This document shows positions 1-4,832 of a stretch of DNA of 5,546 bases, one piece after another. A program made the position numbers and the translations under genes. The stretch's first letter is position 1. Each line of letters opens with the position of its first letter. The notes beneath the pieces are model-generated. The model ran no database searches. It had not been told where the DNA came from and was given only the letters and a program-made list of their open reading frames with translations. The stretch lies in the NCBI GenBank assembly GCA_043760535.1, contig JAYUOV010000094.1:1-5546 (forward strand). The letters run 5' to 3'. Source of the stretch: JAZKFT01 sp043760535. Its GTDB lineage: Bacteria; Bacteroidota; Bacteroidia; Chitinophagales; Chitinophagaceae.

Positions 1-54
1 CTTCATCAGTATTAATGCTATTGAGCATTGTACAAACACCCCACACAAAATCCA

Positions 55-83
55 GGGATGCCGTTTTCAAAAAATGGCATCCC
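55..83. terminator. Hairpin before the first gene, terminator-like or leader structure
   Basis: GGGATGCC (55-62) and GGCATCCC (76-83) are perfect inverted repeats. The stem can extend inward by one G-U and four A-T pairs (63-67 with 71-75), giving about 13 bp around a 3-nt loop. No clear T-tract follows on the + strand, so it could be a terminator of an upstream operon or a 5'-leader structure. It sits across the otherwise open N-terminal extension of the next gene, which argues for the start at 100. Confidence 0.5.
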
Positions 84-99
84 TTCAAAAATAAAAACC

Positions 100-627
100 A
101 TGGAACAGCTTGAATACTTAAAACCCTCATTGCAGCAACGCCAGAAGCGCCGTGACAAACGCCTGGGTGAAGAAGTGATAGAGTGCTATCGCCGCGGATG
201 GCACACAAAAAAAATGAAGGGCTACGACAAAAAATTTAAGCCCAACCATTTCGAAAATGCCCACCAGCATGAAAGCATAAAGTTTATGCACGGCGGCGGC
301 ACCAGATGTTTTAACGATAACCTGGAACCACTCGAACGCTTTCTTTTAAGCAAAGTGGGAAAAAACTGGAACAAGGTATTTAGTGAGCTATGTGTAAAGC
401 TGGATAAAAAAACGGTAAGCGGTTTGCACGTGTTTAACCACCTGTACGATTTTGTAAAAGTGCAAACCTTAATGGATGGCAAAAAAATAAGCTATGTGCG
501 TTGGGGCAAAACAGAACAGTTAACGAGTGCCCCTAATTTTCCTAGGTTTTACATCCATCACAAAACCGGGCAATTAATGAAGGCAAGAGATTATAACTGG
601 AAAAAAGAGATGAAAGGCCAGACATAA
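100..627 (+). CDS. Uncharacterised basic protein upstream of the RNA-repair genes
   Basis: A 175-residue protein of unknown function. I chose the ATG at 100 because an A-rich Bacteroidetes-style leader (AAAAATAAAAACC) precedes it and a hairpin covers 55-83. The frame also allows an ATG at 58 and a TTG at 28. The N-terminal third is strongly basic (QQRQKRRDKR, RRGWHTKKMKG), which suggests nucleic-acid contact. The centre carries HGGGTRCFNDNLEPLERFL and then WNKVFSELC and LHVFNHLYDFV, a compact motif set that reads like a conserved domain; I have an unverified impression of similar hypothetical proteins in other bacteria. The C-terminal part has an aromatic/basic stretch (PRFYIHHKTGQL). No signal peptide or membrane segment is visible. 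It is co-directional with the tRNA-like RNA, the slipin and rtcB, so a role in the same RNA pathway is possible but inferred only from position. The C-terminal stop is unambiguous. Confidence 0.8.
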   Translation: MEQLEYLKPSLQQRQKRRDKRLGEEVIECYRRGWHTKKMKGYDKKFKPNHFENAHQHESIKFMHGGGTRCFNDNLEPLERFLLSKVGKNWNKVFSELCVKLDKKTVSGLHVFNHLYDFVKVQTLMDGKKISYVRWGKTEQLTSAPNFPRFYIHHKTGQLMKARDYNWKKEMKGQT

Positions 628-654
628 AAAGTATCAAACCTGCTTCAAAATATT

Positions 655-672
655 GTTGATGTAACCATCAAC
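655..672 (+). terminator. 7-bp hairpin just after the first gene
   Basis: GTTGATG (655-661) and CATCAAC (666-672) form a perfect 7-bp stem with a TAAC tetraloop, 27 bases after the stop of the first gene. The following bases (TAAAGAG) are not a T-tract, so intrinsic termination is uncertain. It could instead be a stabilising 3' hairpin or part of the long structured intergenic region. Confidence 0.35.
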
Positions 673-773
673 TAAAGAGTTCTGCCAACGCGGAAACTGG
701 TATCCCCCAGTTGTACACAAACCAGACATTAGCATTTACAGCTAAGTAGTGCGGGTGTAATAACTAACCGTAT

Positions 774-940
774 GCTGTTGTTGCATCAGGTTATGCCAGC
801 CAATACAATGTGGGTTCGAATCCCACTCTCTGCGATAGCAGAGATAGCCAAATGGATAGGCAAAGCACTGATAATGCTTGTATCTCAGGGAGTCCATCGC
901 TCCCCTATCAAATGATGTCCGGCAACAAAGGCTGTTGTTG
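774..940 (+). ncRNA. Candidate structured RNA, Y RNA-like, enclosing a permuted tRNA module
   Basis: This is a predicted non-coding RNA in the gap before the slipin gene; the true ends are unknown. TTGTTG (778-783) pairs with CAACAA (923-928), and CATCA (784-788) pairs with TGATG (913-917). Together they make 11 bp with a 5-nt bulge (TCCGG, 918-922) on the 3' side. Inside, ATAC (803-806) pairs with GTAT (880-883) and leads into the permuted tRNA module at 810-879. A further hairpin GGGAG/CTCCC (888-904, 7-nt loop) lies on the 3' strand. An end-joining bulged stem carrying a tRNA-mimic module is the general plan of bacterial Y RNAs (YrlA type), as I recall that literature. No Ro60 gene is in the window to confirm that identity. 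The decamer GCTGTTGTTG occurs at both edges (774-783, 931-940). Alternatives are a tRNA-derived pseudogene array or a regulatory leader of the slipin-rtcB operon. Confidence 0.6.
810..879 (+). ncRNA. Circularly permuted tRNA-like module with closed acceptor stem
   Basis: Reading 5' to 3', the T-stem is GTGGG/CCCAC (810-814, 822-826) with the canonical T-loop TTCGAAT. Next is the 3' acceptor strand TCTCTGC (827-833), a GATA loop (834-837) and the 5' acceptor strand GCAGAGA (838-844), a perfect 7-bp match. Then come TA (tRNA positions 8-9), the D-stem GCC/GGC (847-849, 859-861) with D-loop AAATGGATA holding the G18-G19 pair, A26 (862), and an anticodon-like stem AAGCA/TGCTT (863-867, 875-879) with loop CTGATAA, including U33. 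A GAU anticodon would read Ile codons. Every core tRNA element is present but the 3' half comes before the 5' half. No GCAGAGA lies upstream, so this is not the end of a normal tRNA. No CCA is encoded and the 4-nt link leaves no room for mature ends, so aminoacylation seems unlikely. tRNA mimicry is the best reading. Confidence 0.8.
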
Positions 941-1138
941 TAGATCGGCGATTTACCAAGTCATCTTCTTTGTAGATTGTTCGGAGGTTGCAAGTTCAAT
1001 AAACACTTTGCAGGCAGTACAGTTGCAGTGTGGCAGGTAAGGCTTATGTGGTAAAAGCAGTTTGGGATTTTCCTCGCTGGCTTTAGAACAGTAACCCTTG
1101 CAATAAGCACTGCACAATATTGCTTCCGTGATTATAGA
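941..1138 (+). other. Remaining intergenic stretch with weaker possible RNA structure
   Basis: No credible gene is seen here. TGCAGTG (1024-1030) and CACTGCA (1108-1114) are perfectly complementary and enclose AAAGC (1054-1058) with GCTTT (1080-1084) and GTAAGG (1037-1042) with CCTTGC (1096-1101, one wobble). This may be a second structured RNA. TGCAA (989-993) and TTGCA (1008-1012) form a hairpin whose loop begins TTCAAT, like a decayed T-arm. TTGTAGAT is repeated at 938-945 and 970-977. A promoter for the slipin gene should lie here or further upstream, but no clear -33/-7 pair was recognised. Confidence 0.3.
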
Positions 1139-1189
1139 ATGATGTATAACAACAGCTTTTCTCTTTTAAAAAAAATTAAAAAAACAATC

Positions 1190-2287
1190 ATGAAAAAAAT
1201 TAATATCAACGCCTATCAGGTAGCATTGGTTTTTAAAAACGGCGTGTATAAGCGTATGCTGAAAGAAGGAAAATACTGGCTTTGGAACGAAACTGTAATT
1301 GTGTATGAAATGGACAAACCTTTCATTGCACCAATAGAACTGAACATACTGTTGCAGGATGCTGCATTGCAGAAGGCATTGTATGTGGTAGAAGTAGGCG
1401 ATAATGAAATGGTGCTACAATACGAAAACAACCTATTGAAGCAAGTGCTTACCGCCGGACGGTATGCGTATTGGAAAGGCATCATTGCATATCGTTTTGT
1501 AAAAGCCGATATCAGCAATATTGAAATAGACCCGGCCATCGACCGAGCCACTTTCTTAAACAAACTGGTAGCTGGTTACACCCGTTCTTCTGCTGTAGAA
1601 AGCTATGAAAAAGCGGTATTGTTTGTGGATGATGCCTACCAAAAAGTACTGGATTGCGGTGTGTACTATTGGTGGAAGAACAGTATCTCCATCACTGTTG
1701 GTAAAGTGGATATGCGTCAGCAACAAACCGAAATCAACGGACAGGAAATACTTACTAAAGACAAGGCTGCGCTGCGAATCAATGCCTTTGCACAGTACAA
1801 AGTGGTGGACATAGAAAAGGCCCTGTTGCAAAACAAGGAGTACGATAAACAATTGTACGTGGCATTTCAGTTGGCCTTACGTGAATATGTAGGCACCATG
1901 GGTTTTGATGAACTGCTGGAGAAAAAAGAAACCATTGCACCATTTGTTTTGGAACGTGTAAAAAGCGATGCCCTTACATTGGGAGTAAAGGTTGCTGGCT
2001 TCGGTATCCGTGATATCATTTTGCCTGGCGATGTAAAAGACATCATGAACCAGGTTTTGGTAGCGGAGAAAAAAGCACAGGCCAATATTATTATGCGTCG
2101 TGAAGAAACCGCAAGTACCCGTAGCTTACTGAACACAGCCAAGTTGATGGAGGAAAACGCCATGCTATGGAAGCTGAAAGAAATGGAATATGTGGAGAAG
2201 ATTGCAGATAAAATCAGCAACATCAGCGTAAATGGTAGCGGTGATTTGGTAGGACAGTTGAAACAGATTTTTGTGCCGCAGAAGTAG
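1190..2287 (+). CDS. Slipin-family SPFH/PHB-domain protein, soluble, with N-terminal repeats
   Basis: A 365-residue member of the stomatin/slipin (SPFH, band 7) family, whose members form oligomeric scaffolds, often on membranes. The start at 1190 is preferred because an A-rich leader precedes it. An ATG at 1139 would add 17 residues rich in K, N and S. The SPFH core runs from about 175 to 300 (TEINGQEILTKDKAALRINA, then GVKVAGFGIRDIILPGDVKDIMNQVL). It is followed by the helical AEKKAQANIIMRREETASTRSLLNTAKLMEEN segment and a C-terminal SVNGSGDLVGQLKQIF tail, all typical of slipins. The usual N-terminal hydrophobic anchor is absent. In its place are three similar units (about 9-41, 71-108, 138-176), each with an aliphatic strand, about 9-11 residues, then G-x-Y and Trp-rich strands. 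The gene lies 56 bp before rtcB, in the same direction, so cotranscription is likely. From context I infer a scaffold for RNA repair; its partner is not shown by the sequence. Confidence 0.9.
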   Translation: MKKININAYQVALVFKNGVYKRMLKEGKYWLWNETVIVYEMDKPFIAPIELNILLQDAALQKALYVVEVGDNEMVLQYENNLLKQVLTAGRYAYWKGIIAYRFVKADISNIEIDPAIDRATFLNKLVAGYTRSSAVESYEKAVLFVDDAYQKVLDCGVYYWWKNSISITVGKVDMRQQQTEINGQEILTKDKAALRINAFAQYKVVDIEKALLQNKEYDKQLYVAFQLALREYVGTMGFDELLEKKETIAPFVLERVKSDALTLGVKVAGFGIRDIILPGDVKDIMNQVLVAEKKAQANIIMRREETASTRSLLNTAKLMEENAMLWKLKEMEYVEKIADKISNISVNGSGDLVGQLKQIFVPQK

Positions 2288-2294
2288 GGTTATA

Positions 2295-2323
2295 GGTAGC
2301 CAACTTTTCAATAGTTGGCTACC
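2295..2323 (+). promoter_or_regulatory. Perfect 11-bp hairpin between the slipin and rtcB genes
   Basis: GGTAGCCAACT (2295-2305) and AGTTGGCTACC (2313-2323) form an uninterrupted stem with a 7-nt loop TTTCAAT, starting 7 bases after the slipin stop. Only a short ATTTT follows, so it may be a leaky terminator, a processing or stability element, or a structure that sets the slipin:RtcB ratio. It ends 20 bases before the rtcB start. Confidence 0.7.
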
Positions 2324-2343
2324 ATTTTAAAAAACAAAAAATA

Positions 2344-3789
2344 ATGAGCAAGTTAAAAATAACAGGTAAAGAATTACGAGCTATCGGCTACCCAGAAGGG
2401 CCGGTAATTAGCATAGCTATGAAAGTGATGGAGAAAAATTACAAACATCACAAAAAGGAAGATGCGATGAACATATTAAAAAAGGTGCTAACTACTCCAG
2501 TGGAGTATGAACAAGATGCCGTGCTGGCATTAGTAGCTCAACAATTTTTACCCAAAGAATCTGTAGATGGTGCTGCCATATCGCTGAACCAGGCCGGAGT
2601 GCATTTTAATGTATTTGGGCAGGAACATATTGACGAAGGTGCCATGCACCAAATGTATCAGGCAGCTAAATTACCCATTAGTGTGGCAGGCGCTTTAATG
2701 CCCGATGCACACCATGGCTATGGCCTGCCGATAGGCGGTGTATTGGCTACCGAAAATGCGGTGATACCTTATGGCGTTGGCGTGGATATTGGATGCCGTA
2801 TGTGCCTGAGCATTTTTGATATTGACCCAAAAGAGCTGGTACAGAAAGAAGCATGGTTTACCCGTGAACTGAATGAAGCCACTTTGTTTGGCAGCGGTAG
2901 GGAGTTTAAAAGTTGCAGCTACCACGAAGTGGTAGATAGCCCGGTGTTTAAAGACACGGCATTACTGAAAGGCCTGCAGGGCCGTGCTGCAAAGCAGTTA
3001 GGTTCATCCGGCAGTGGTAACCACTTTGTAGAATTTGGTATAATTGAATTAACAGAAAAAGATGATGTGTTGGGTGTGGAGCCCGGCATGTATTTGGGCT
3101 TACTGAGCCATAGCGGAAGCCGTGCATTGGGTGCTAACGTGGCTGCACACTACACAAAAATTGCCAAACAAAAACGCCCTCTGCCCGGCGAGGCTAATAA
3201 CCTTGCATGGCTAAGCATGGATGAGGCCGAAGGCATTGAATACTGGAATGCTATGAATCTTTGTGGCGATTATGCTAGTGCCTGCCACCATGTAATACAT
3301 GCAAAAATTGCAAAGCAACTTGGCCGCAGGCCAATGAAAATAGTGGAGAACCACCACAACTTTGCATGGCAAGAAACATGGAACGGACGTGATGTAATCG
3401 TACACCGAAAAGGTGCAACACCTGCCGGCAAAAATGTATTGGGTATTATACCGGGTAGCATGACAGCACCGGGCTTTATTGTAAAAGGTAAAGGCGAAGA
3501 AGCATCTATAAACTCCGCATCACACGGTGCCGGGCGTAAGCTTAGCCGTACCGCGGCCATGAAAACCATTACCATGAACCGGATGAAAGAAGAACTACAT
3601 AAACATGGTGTAAAGCTTATGGGTGGCGGGTTAGACGAAGCACCGTTTGCTTACAAAGATATCGATGAAGTAATGCAATCGCAACAAGCACTGGTAGATG
3701 TGGTGGGAAAATTTACCCCAAAAATTGTAAAGATGGATGGGGCTAGCCACAGGGATTATGGTAAGAAGGGAGATGTGAGTGGTGAGTAA
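2344..3789 (+). CDS. rtcB: RtcB-family RNA ligase (3'-phosphate / 5'-hydroxyl joining)
   Basis: A 481-residue RtcB. This family uses GTP and Mn2+ to join RNA 2',3'-cyclic phosphate or 3'-phosphate ends to 5'-hydroxyl ends, acting in tRNA splicing in archaea and animals and in RNA repair in bacteria. The key sites are present: D148 and C151 in GVDIGCRM, N226-H227 in GSGNHFVEFG, H256 in LLSHSGSRALG, the H337-H338 pair in ENHHNFAWQE (metal ligands), VHRKGATPAG at about 353-362, and H394 in SASHGAGR. By homology H394 is the guanylylated histidine; it lies 56 residues after H338, matching my recollection of the E. coli spacing. PDAHHGYGLPIGGV (120-133) is also typical. It is longer than the roughly 400-residue E. 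coli enzyme, with about 90 residues before the core and a GASHRDYGKKGDVSGE tail. The start is preceded by an A-rich leader. The upstream slipin and tRNA-like RNA suggest tRNA-type substrates. No RtcA, RtcR or archease gene is in view. Confidence 0.96.
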   Translation: MSKLKITGKELRAIGYPEGPVISIAMKVMEKNYKHHKKEDAMNILKKVLTTPVEYEQDAVLALVAQQFLPKESVDGAAISLNQAGVHFNVFGQEHIDEGAMHQMYQAAKLPISVAGALMPDAHHGYGLPIGGVLATENAVIPYGVGVDIGCRMCLSIFDIDPKELVQKEAWFTRELNEATLFGSGREFKSCSYHEVVDSPVFKDTALLKGLQGRAAKQLGSSGSGNHFVEFGIIELTEKDDVLGVEPGMYLGLLSHSGSRALGANVAAHYTKIAKQKRPLPGEANNLAWLSMDEAEGIEYWNAMNLCGDYASACHHVIHAKIAKQLGRRPMKIVENHHNFAWQETWNGRDVIVHRKGATPAGKNVLGIIPGSMTAPGFIVKGKGEEASINSASHGAGRKLSRTAAMKTITMNRMKEELHKHGVKLMGGGLDEAPFAYKDIDEVMQSQQALVDVVGKFTPKIVKMDGASHRDYGKKGDVSGE

Positions 3790-3814
3790 TTTTCACCATA
3801 AACCCTAGAAGCAA

Positions 3815-3854
3815 AGAGAAACGTTGAGCAATTTTTTGTTCAGCCTCTTTTTTT
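3815..3854 (+). terminator. Rho-independent terminator after rtcB
   Basis: GTTGAGCA (3823-3830) pairs with TGTTCAGC (3837-3844), with two wobble pairs. An outer AGAG (3815-3818) pairs with CTCT (3845-3848) across a 4-nt bulge. A run of seven T (3848-3854) follows. It begins 25 bases after the rtcB stop and closes the + strand operon. Confidence 0.75.
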
Positions 3855-3873
3855 AGCTCTTTATAGTGAAGCA

Positions 3874-4009
3874 GTCATTGCGAGGCCGGTTCTTGCCGGC
3901 CGTGGCAATCCTCATGAAATTTGTTTTTATGGTAAGCTTTTATTGCGACCATTCCTTACAAACGAATGGGGATTGCCACAGCGGGGCAAGAACCCCGCTT
4001 CGCAATGAC
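3874..4009. repeat. REP/BIME-like inverted repeat between convergent operons
   Basis: The outer ends GTCATTGCGA (3874-3883) and TCGCAATGAC (4000-4009) are exact inverted repeats, as are GTGGCAATCC (3902-3911) and GGATTGCCAC (3970-3979). Each arm holds a hairpin with the same TTCTTG loop: GGCCGG/CCGGCC (3884-3889, 3896-3901), and AGCGGGG/CCCCGCT (3980-3986, 3993-3999). The central 58 bases have minor internal pairing, such as TTTGT (3920-3924) with ACAAA (3958-3962). GTCATTGCGA-type elements recur in Bacteroidetes genomes and resemble REP elements mobilised by RAYT (TnpA_REP) enzymes. No transposase is encoded here. The hairpins could also stop transcription from both sides. Confidence 0.85.
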
Positions 4010-4019
4010 GACTCATTTT

Positions 4020-4241
4020 TCAATCCTTCAACTCCTCACAATAATACCCGGCCTGCTGCAAAGTTTGTTCTACCCGTACAGGTGCCAGCAATAGTTCGTT
4101 CGCTTCTATACGCAGTATTTTATCAATGTCATGCAGATCCACATTCCAATACAGTATGCCCTGTATTTTGCTCAATAATTTTCGGGCTACACTAATGTGT
4201 TGTTTATCTTCCAGGTTGGTTTTAAATACAAGGATTTGCAT
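4020..4241 (-). CDS. Small HMA-fold-like protein without metal-binding cysteines
   Basis: A 73-residue protein beginning MQILVFKTNL. The likely fold is beta-alpha-beta-beta-alpha-beta, like heavy-metal-associated domains: strand MQILVFKT, helix from about QHISVARKLL, strand ILYWNVDL, strand KILRIEA, helix APVRVEQTLQQAG, then YYCEEL. The position where HMA domains carry MxCxxC reads KTNLEDKQH, so classical copper or zinc binding is not expected; the single Cys is near the C-terminus. I chose the start at 4241. In-frame ATGs at 4262 and 4289 exist, but a 13-bp inverted repeat occupies 4263-4326, making the longest form unlikely. It is the last gene after the sigma factor and membrane-protein genes on this strand, and its stop is 11 bases from the REP-like element. 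Function unknown. Confidence 0.75.
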   Translation of the reverse strand: MQILVFKTNLEDKQHISVARKLLSKIQGILYWNVDLHDIDKILRIEANELLLAPVRVEQTLQQAGYYCEELKD

Positions 4242-4262
4242 AGTTTTTGGGTTGATAGTCAT

Positions 4263-4326
4263 AAATCTATAAGGTCTTTTTGAAACCACTGCAAGTAAAG
4301 AATGGTTGATAATACCTTATAGATTT
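4263..4326. repeat. Perfect 13-bp inverted repeat before the HMA-like gene
   Basis: AAATCTATAAGGT (4263-4275) and ACCTTATAGATTT (4314-4326) are exact inverse complements around 38 bases, with a nested AACCA/TGGTT pair (4284-4288, 4303-4307). In the - strand transcript the structure begins just after the membrane-protein gene ends and finishes directly before the upstream ATG at 4262. It may be an attenuator, a protein-binding site or the trace of a small mobile element. Confidence 0.7.
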
Positions 4327-4332
4327 TTATAT

Positions 4333-4692
4333 TTATTCCGTTCCGGCTTGGCCGGTAATTTTTTGTTCAGAACGACTACGGCCCCAGGTTTTACAGCGGT
4401 CTCTCCATTGCTGCTTAAACTGCACCCGTTCTTCGTCGGTCATGTTTTGCCACTTGCTTTTCATTTCTTGTTTCCAATGGCCACCACGCCCACTACCGCG
4501 AAAGCCACCAAACAAAATTTTACTTAATACGAGTATGCCCATGGCCTGCCAAAAGCTTACAACACCTACGCCGGTTACCGCTACTAGTACGCCATTCCAA
4601 AGCAGCATTACAATCCATGTAAACAAGGCAATGGCTATTGGAGCCAATAATAAAAAGCCTAAGATTTTTTTAACCCAAAATGAATTTTTCAT
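4333..4692 (-). CDS. Small two-helix membrane protein downstream of ECF sigma factor
   Basis: A 119-residue protein. Residues 9-32 (ILGFLLLAPIAIALFTWIVM region) form one membrane segment. Residues about 35-62 (VLVAVTGVGVV, then FWQAMGILVLSKILFG) form a second. A Gly-rich linker FGGFRGSGRGG (61-71) follows, then a charged tail with WQNMTDEERVQFKQQWRDRC. That tail resembles the helical 'MTxEERxxxxxxW' wording of Spy/CpxP-type metal-stress proteins, but it is too short to assign to that family. The start has an A-rich leader (AAAAAAATTAAAACA). It is encoded 140 bp after the sigma gene on the same strand, so it may be a regulator or a target of that sigma factor. It lacks a recognisable zinc-binding anti-sigma HxxxCxxC motif, so calling it an anti-sigma factor would go beyond the evidence. 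Confidence 0.8.
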   Translation of the reverse strand: MKNSFWVKKILGFLLLAPIAIALFTWIVMLLWNGVLVAVTGVGVVSFWQAMGILVLSKILFGGFRGSGRGGHWKQEMKSKWQNMTDEERVQFKQQWRDRCKTWGRSRSEQKITGQAGTE

Positions 4693-4832
4693 TGTTTTAA
4701 TTTTTTTCCGTCTGCCTCATCTGGCCTTTCGAGCAACACTCCCAACCTTTCGGTTGCCGTCTCCAAAAAGAGAAGGAAAATGGCTGTAATTTTATTAACG
4801 GAGAGGAGCCAGAGCAGGCAATTTTATTTTTT
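4693..4832 (-). other. Intergenic spacer with small GNRA-loop hairpin, possible dispersed repeat
   Basis: This non-coding gap lies between the sigma and membrane-protein genes. On the - strand it contains CAACC-GAAA-GGTTG (4756-4743), a perfect 5-bp hairpin with a GNRA tetraloop. TCTC/GAGA near GGAGACGG and a second CTCGAAAGG lie close by. The G-rich, repeat-like wording differs from the flanking genes and resembles dispersed intergenic elements seen in Bacteroidetes, but I cannot confirm copy number from one window. Confidence 0.35.

Noticed and set aside
222..482. Antisense open frame within the first gene
   Set aside because: It is a shadow of the 100-627 gene; the reading on the + strand has clear protein-like motifs and the antisense product does not.
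695..712. AACTGG/CCAGTT hairpin as a terminator or riboswitch element
   Set aside because: A 6-bp stem with no T-tract and no recognisable motif; too small to call on its own.
834..909. A normal, unpermuted tRNA using GATAG (834-838) with CTATC (905-909) as acceptor
   Set aside because: The bases directly before U8-A9 (GCAGAGA) do not pair with the bases after the 888-904 hairpin, and that hairpin's loop TCCATCG lacks the T-loop consensus. The permuted fold explains far more conserved positions.
810..1040. 76-codon open frame on the + strand reading across the tRNA-like element
   Set aside because: It starts with GTG inside the T-stem and its sequence is dictated by tRNA-like stems; the Cys/Ser-rich product has no protein-like pattern.
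3866..4195. 109-codon + strand open frame over the REP-like repeat
   Set aside because: It is built from the inverted repeat and the antisense of the HMA-like gene; the product looks like no protein family.
4333..4692. Membrane protein as a classical zinc anti-sigma factor
   Set aside because: No HxxxCxxC motif and no N-terminal cytoplasmic anti-sigma domain; the two membrane segments are at the N-terminus.
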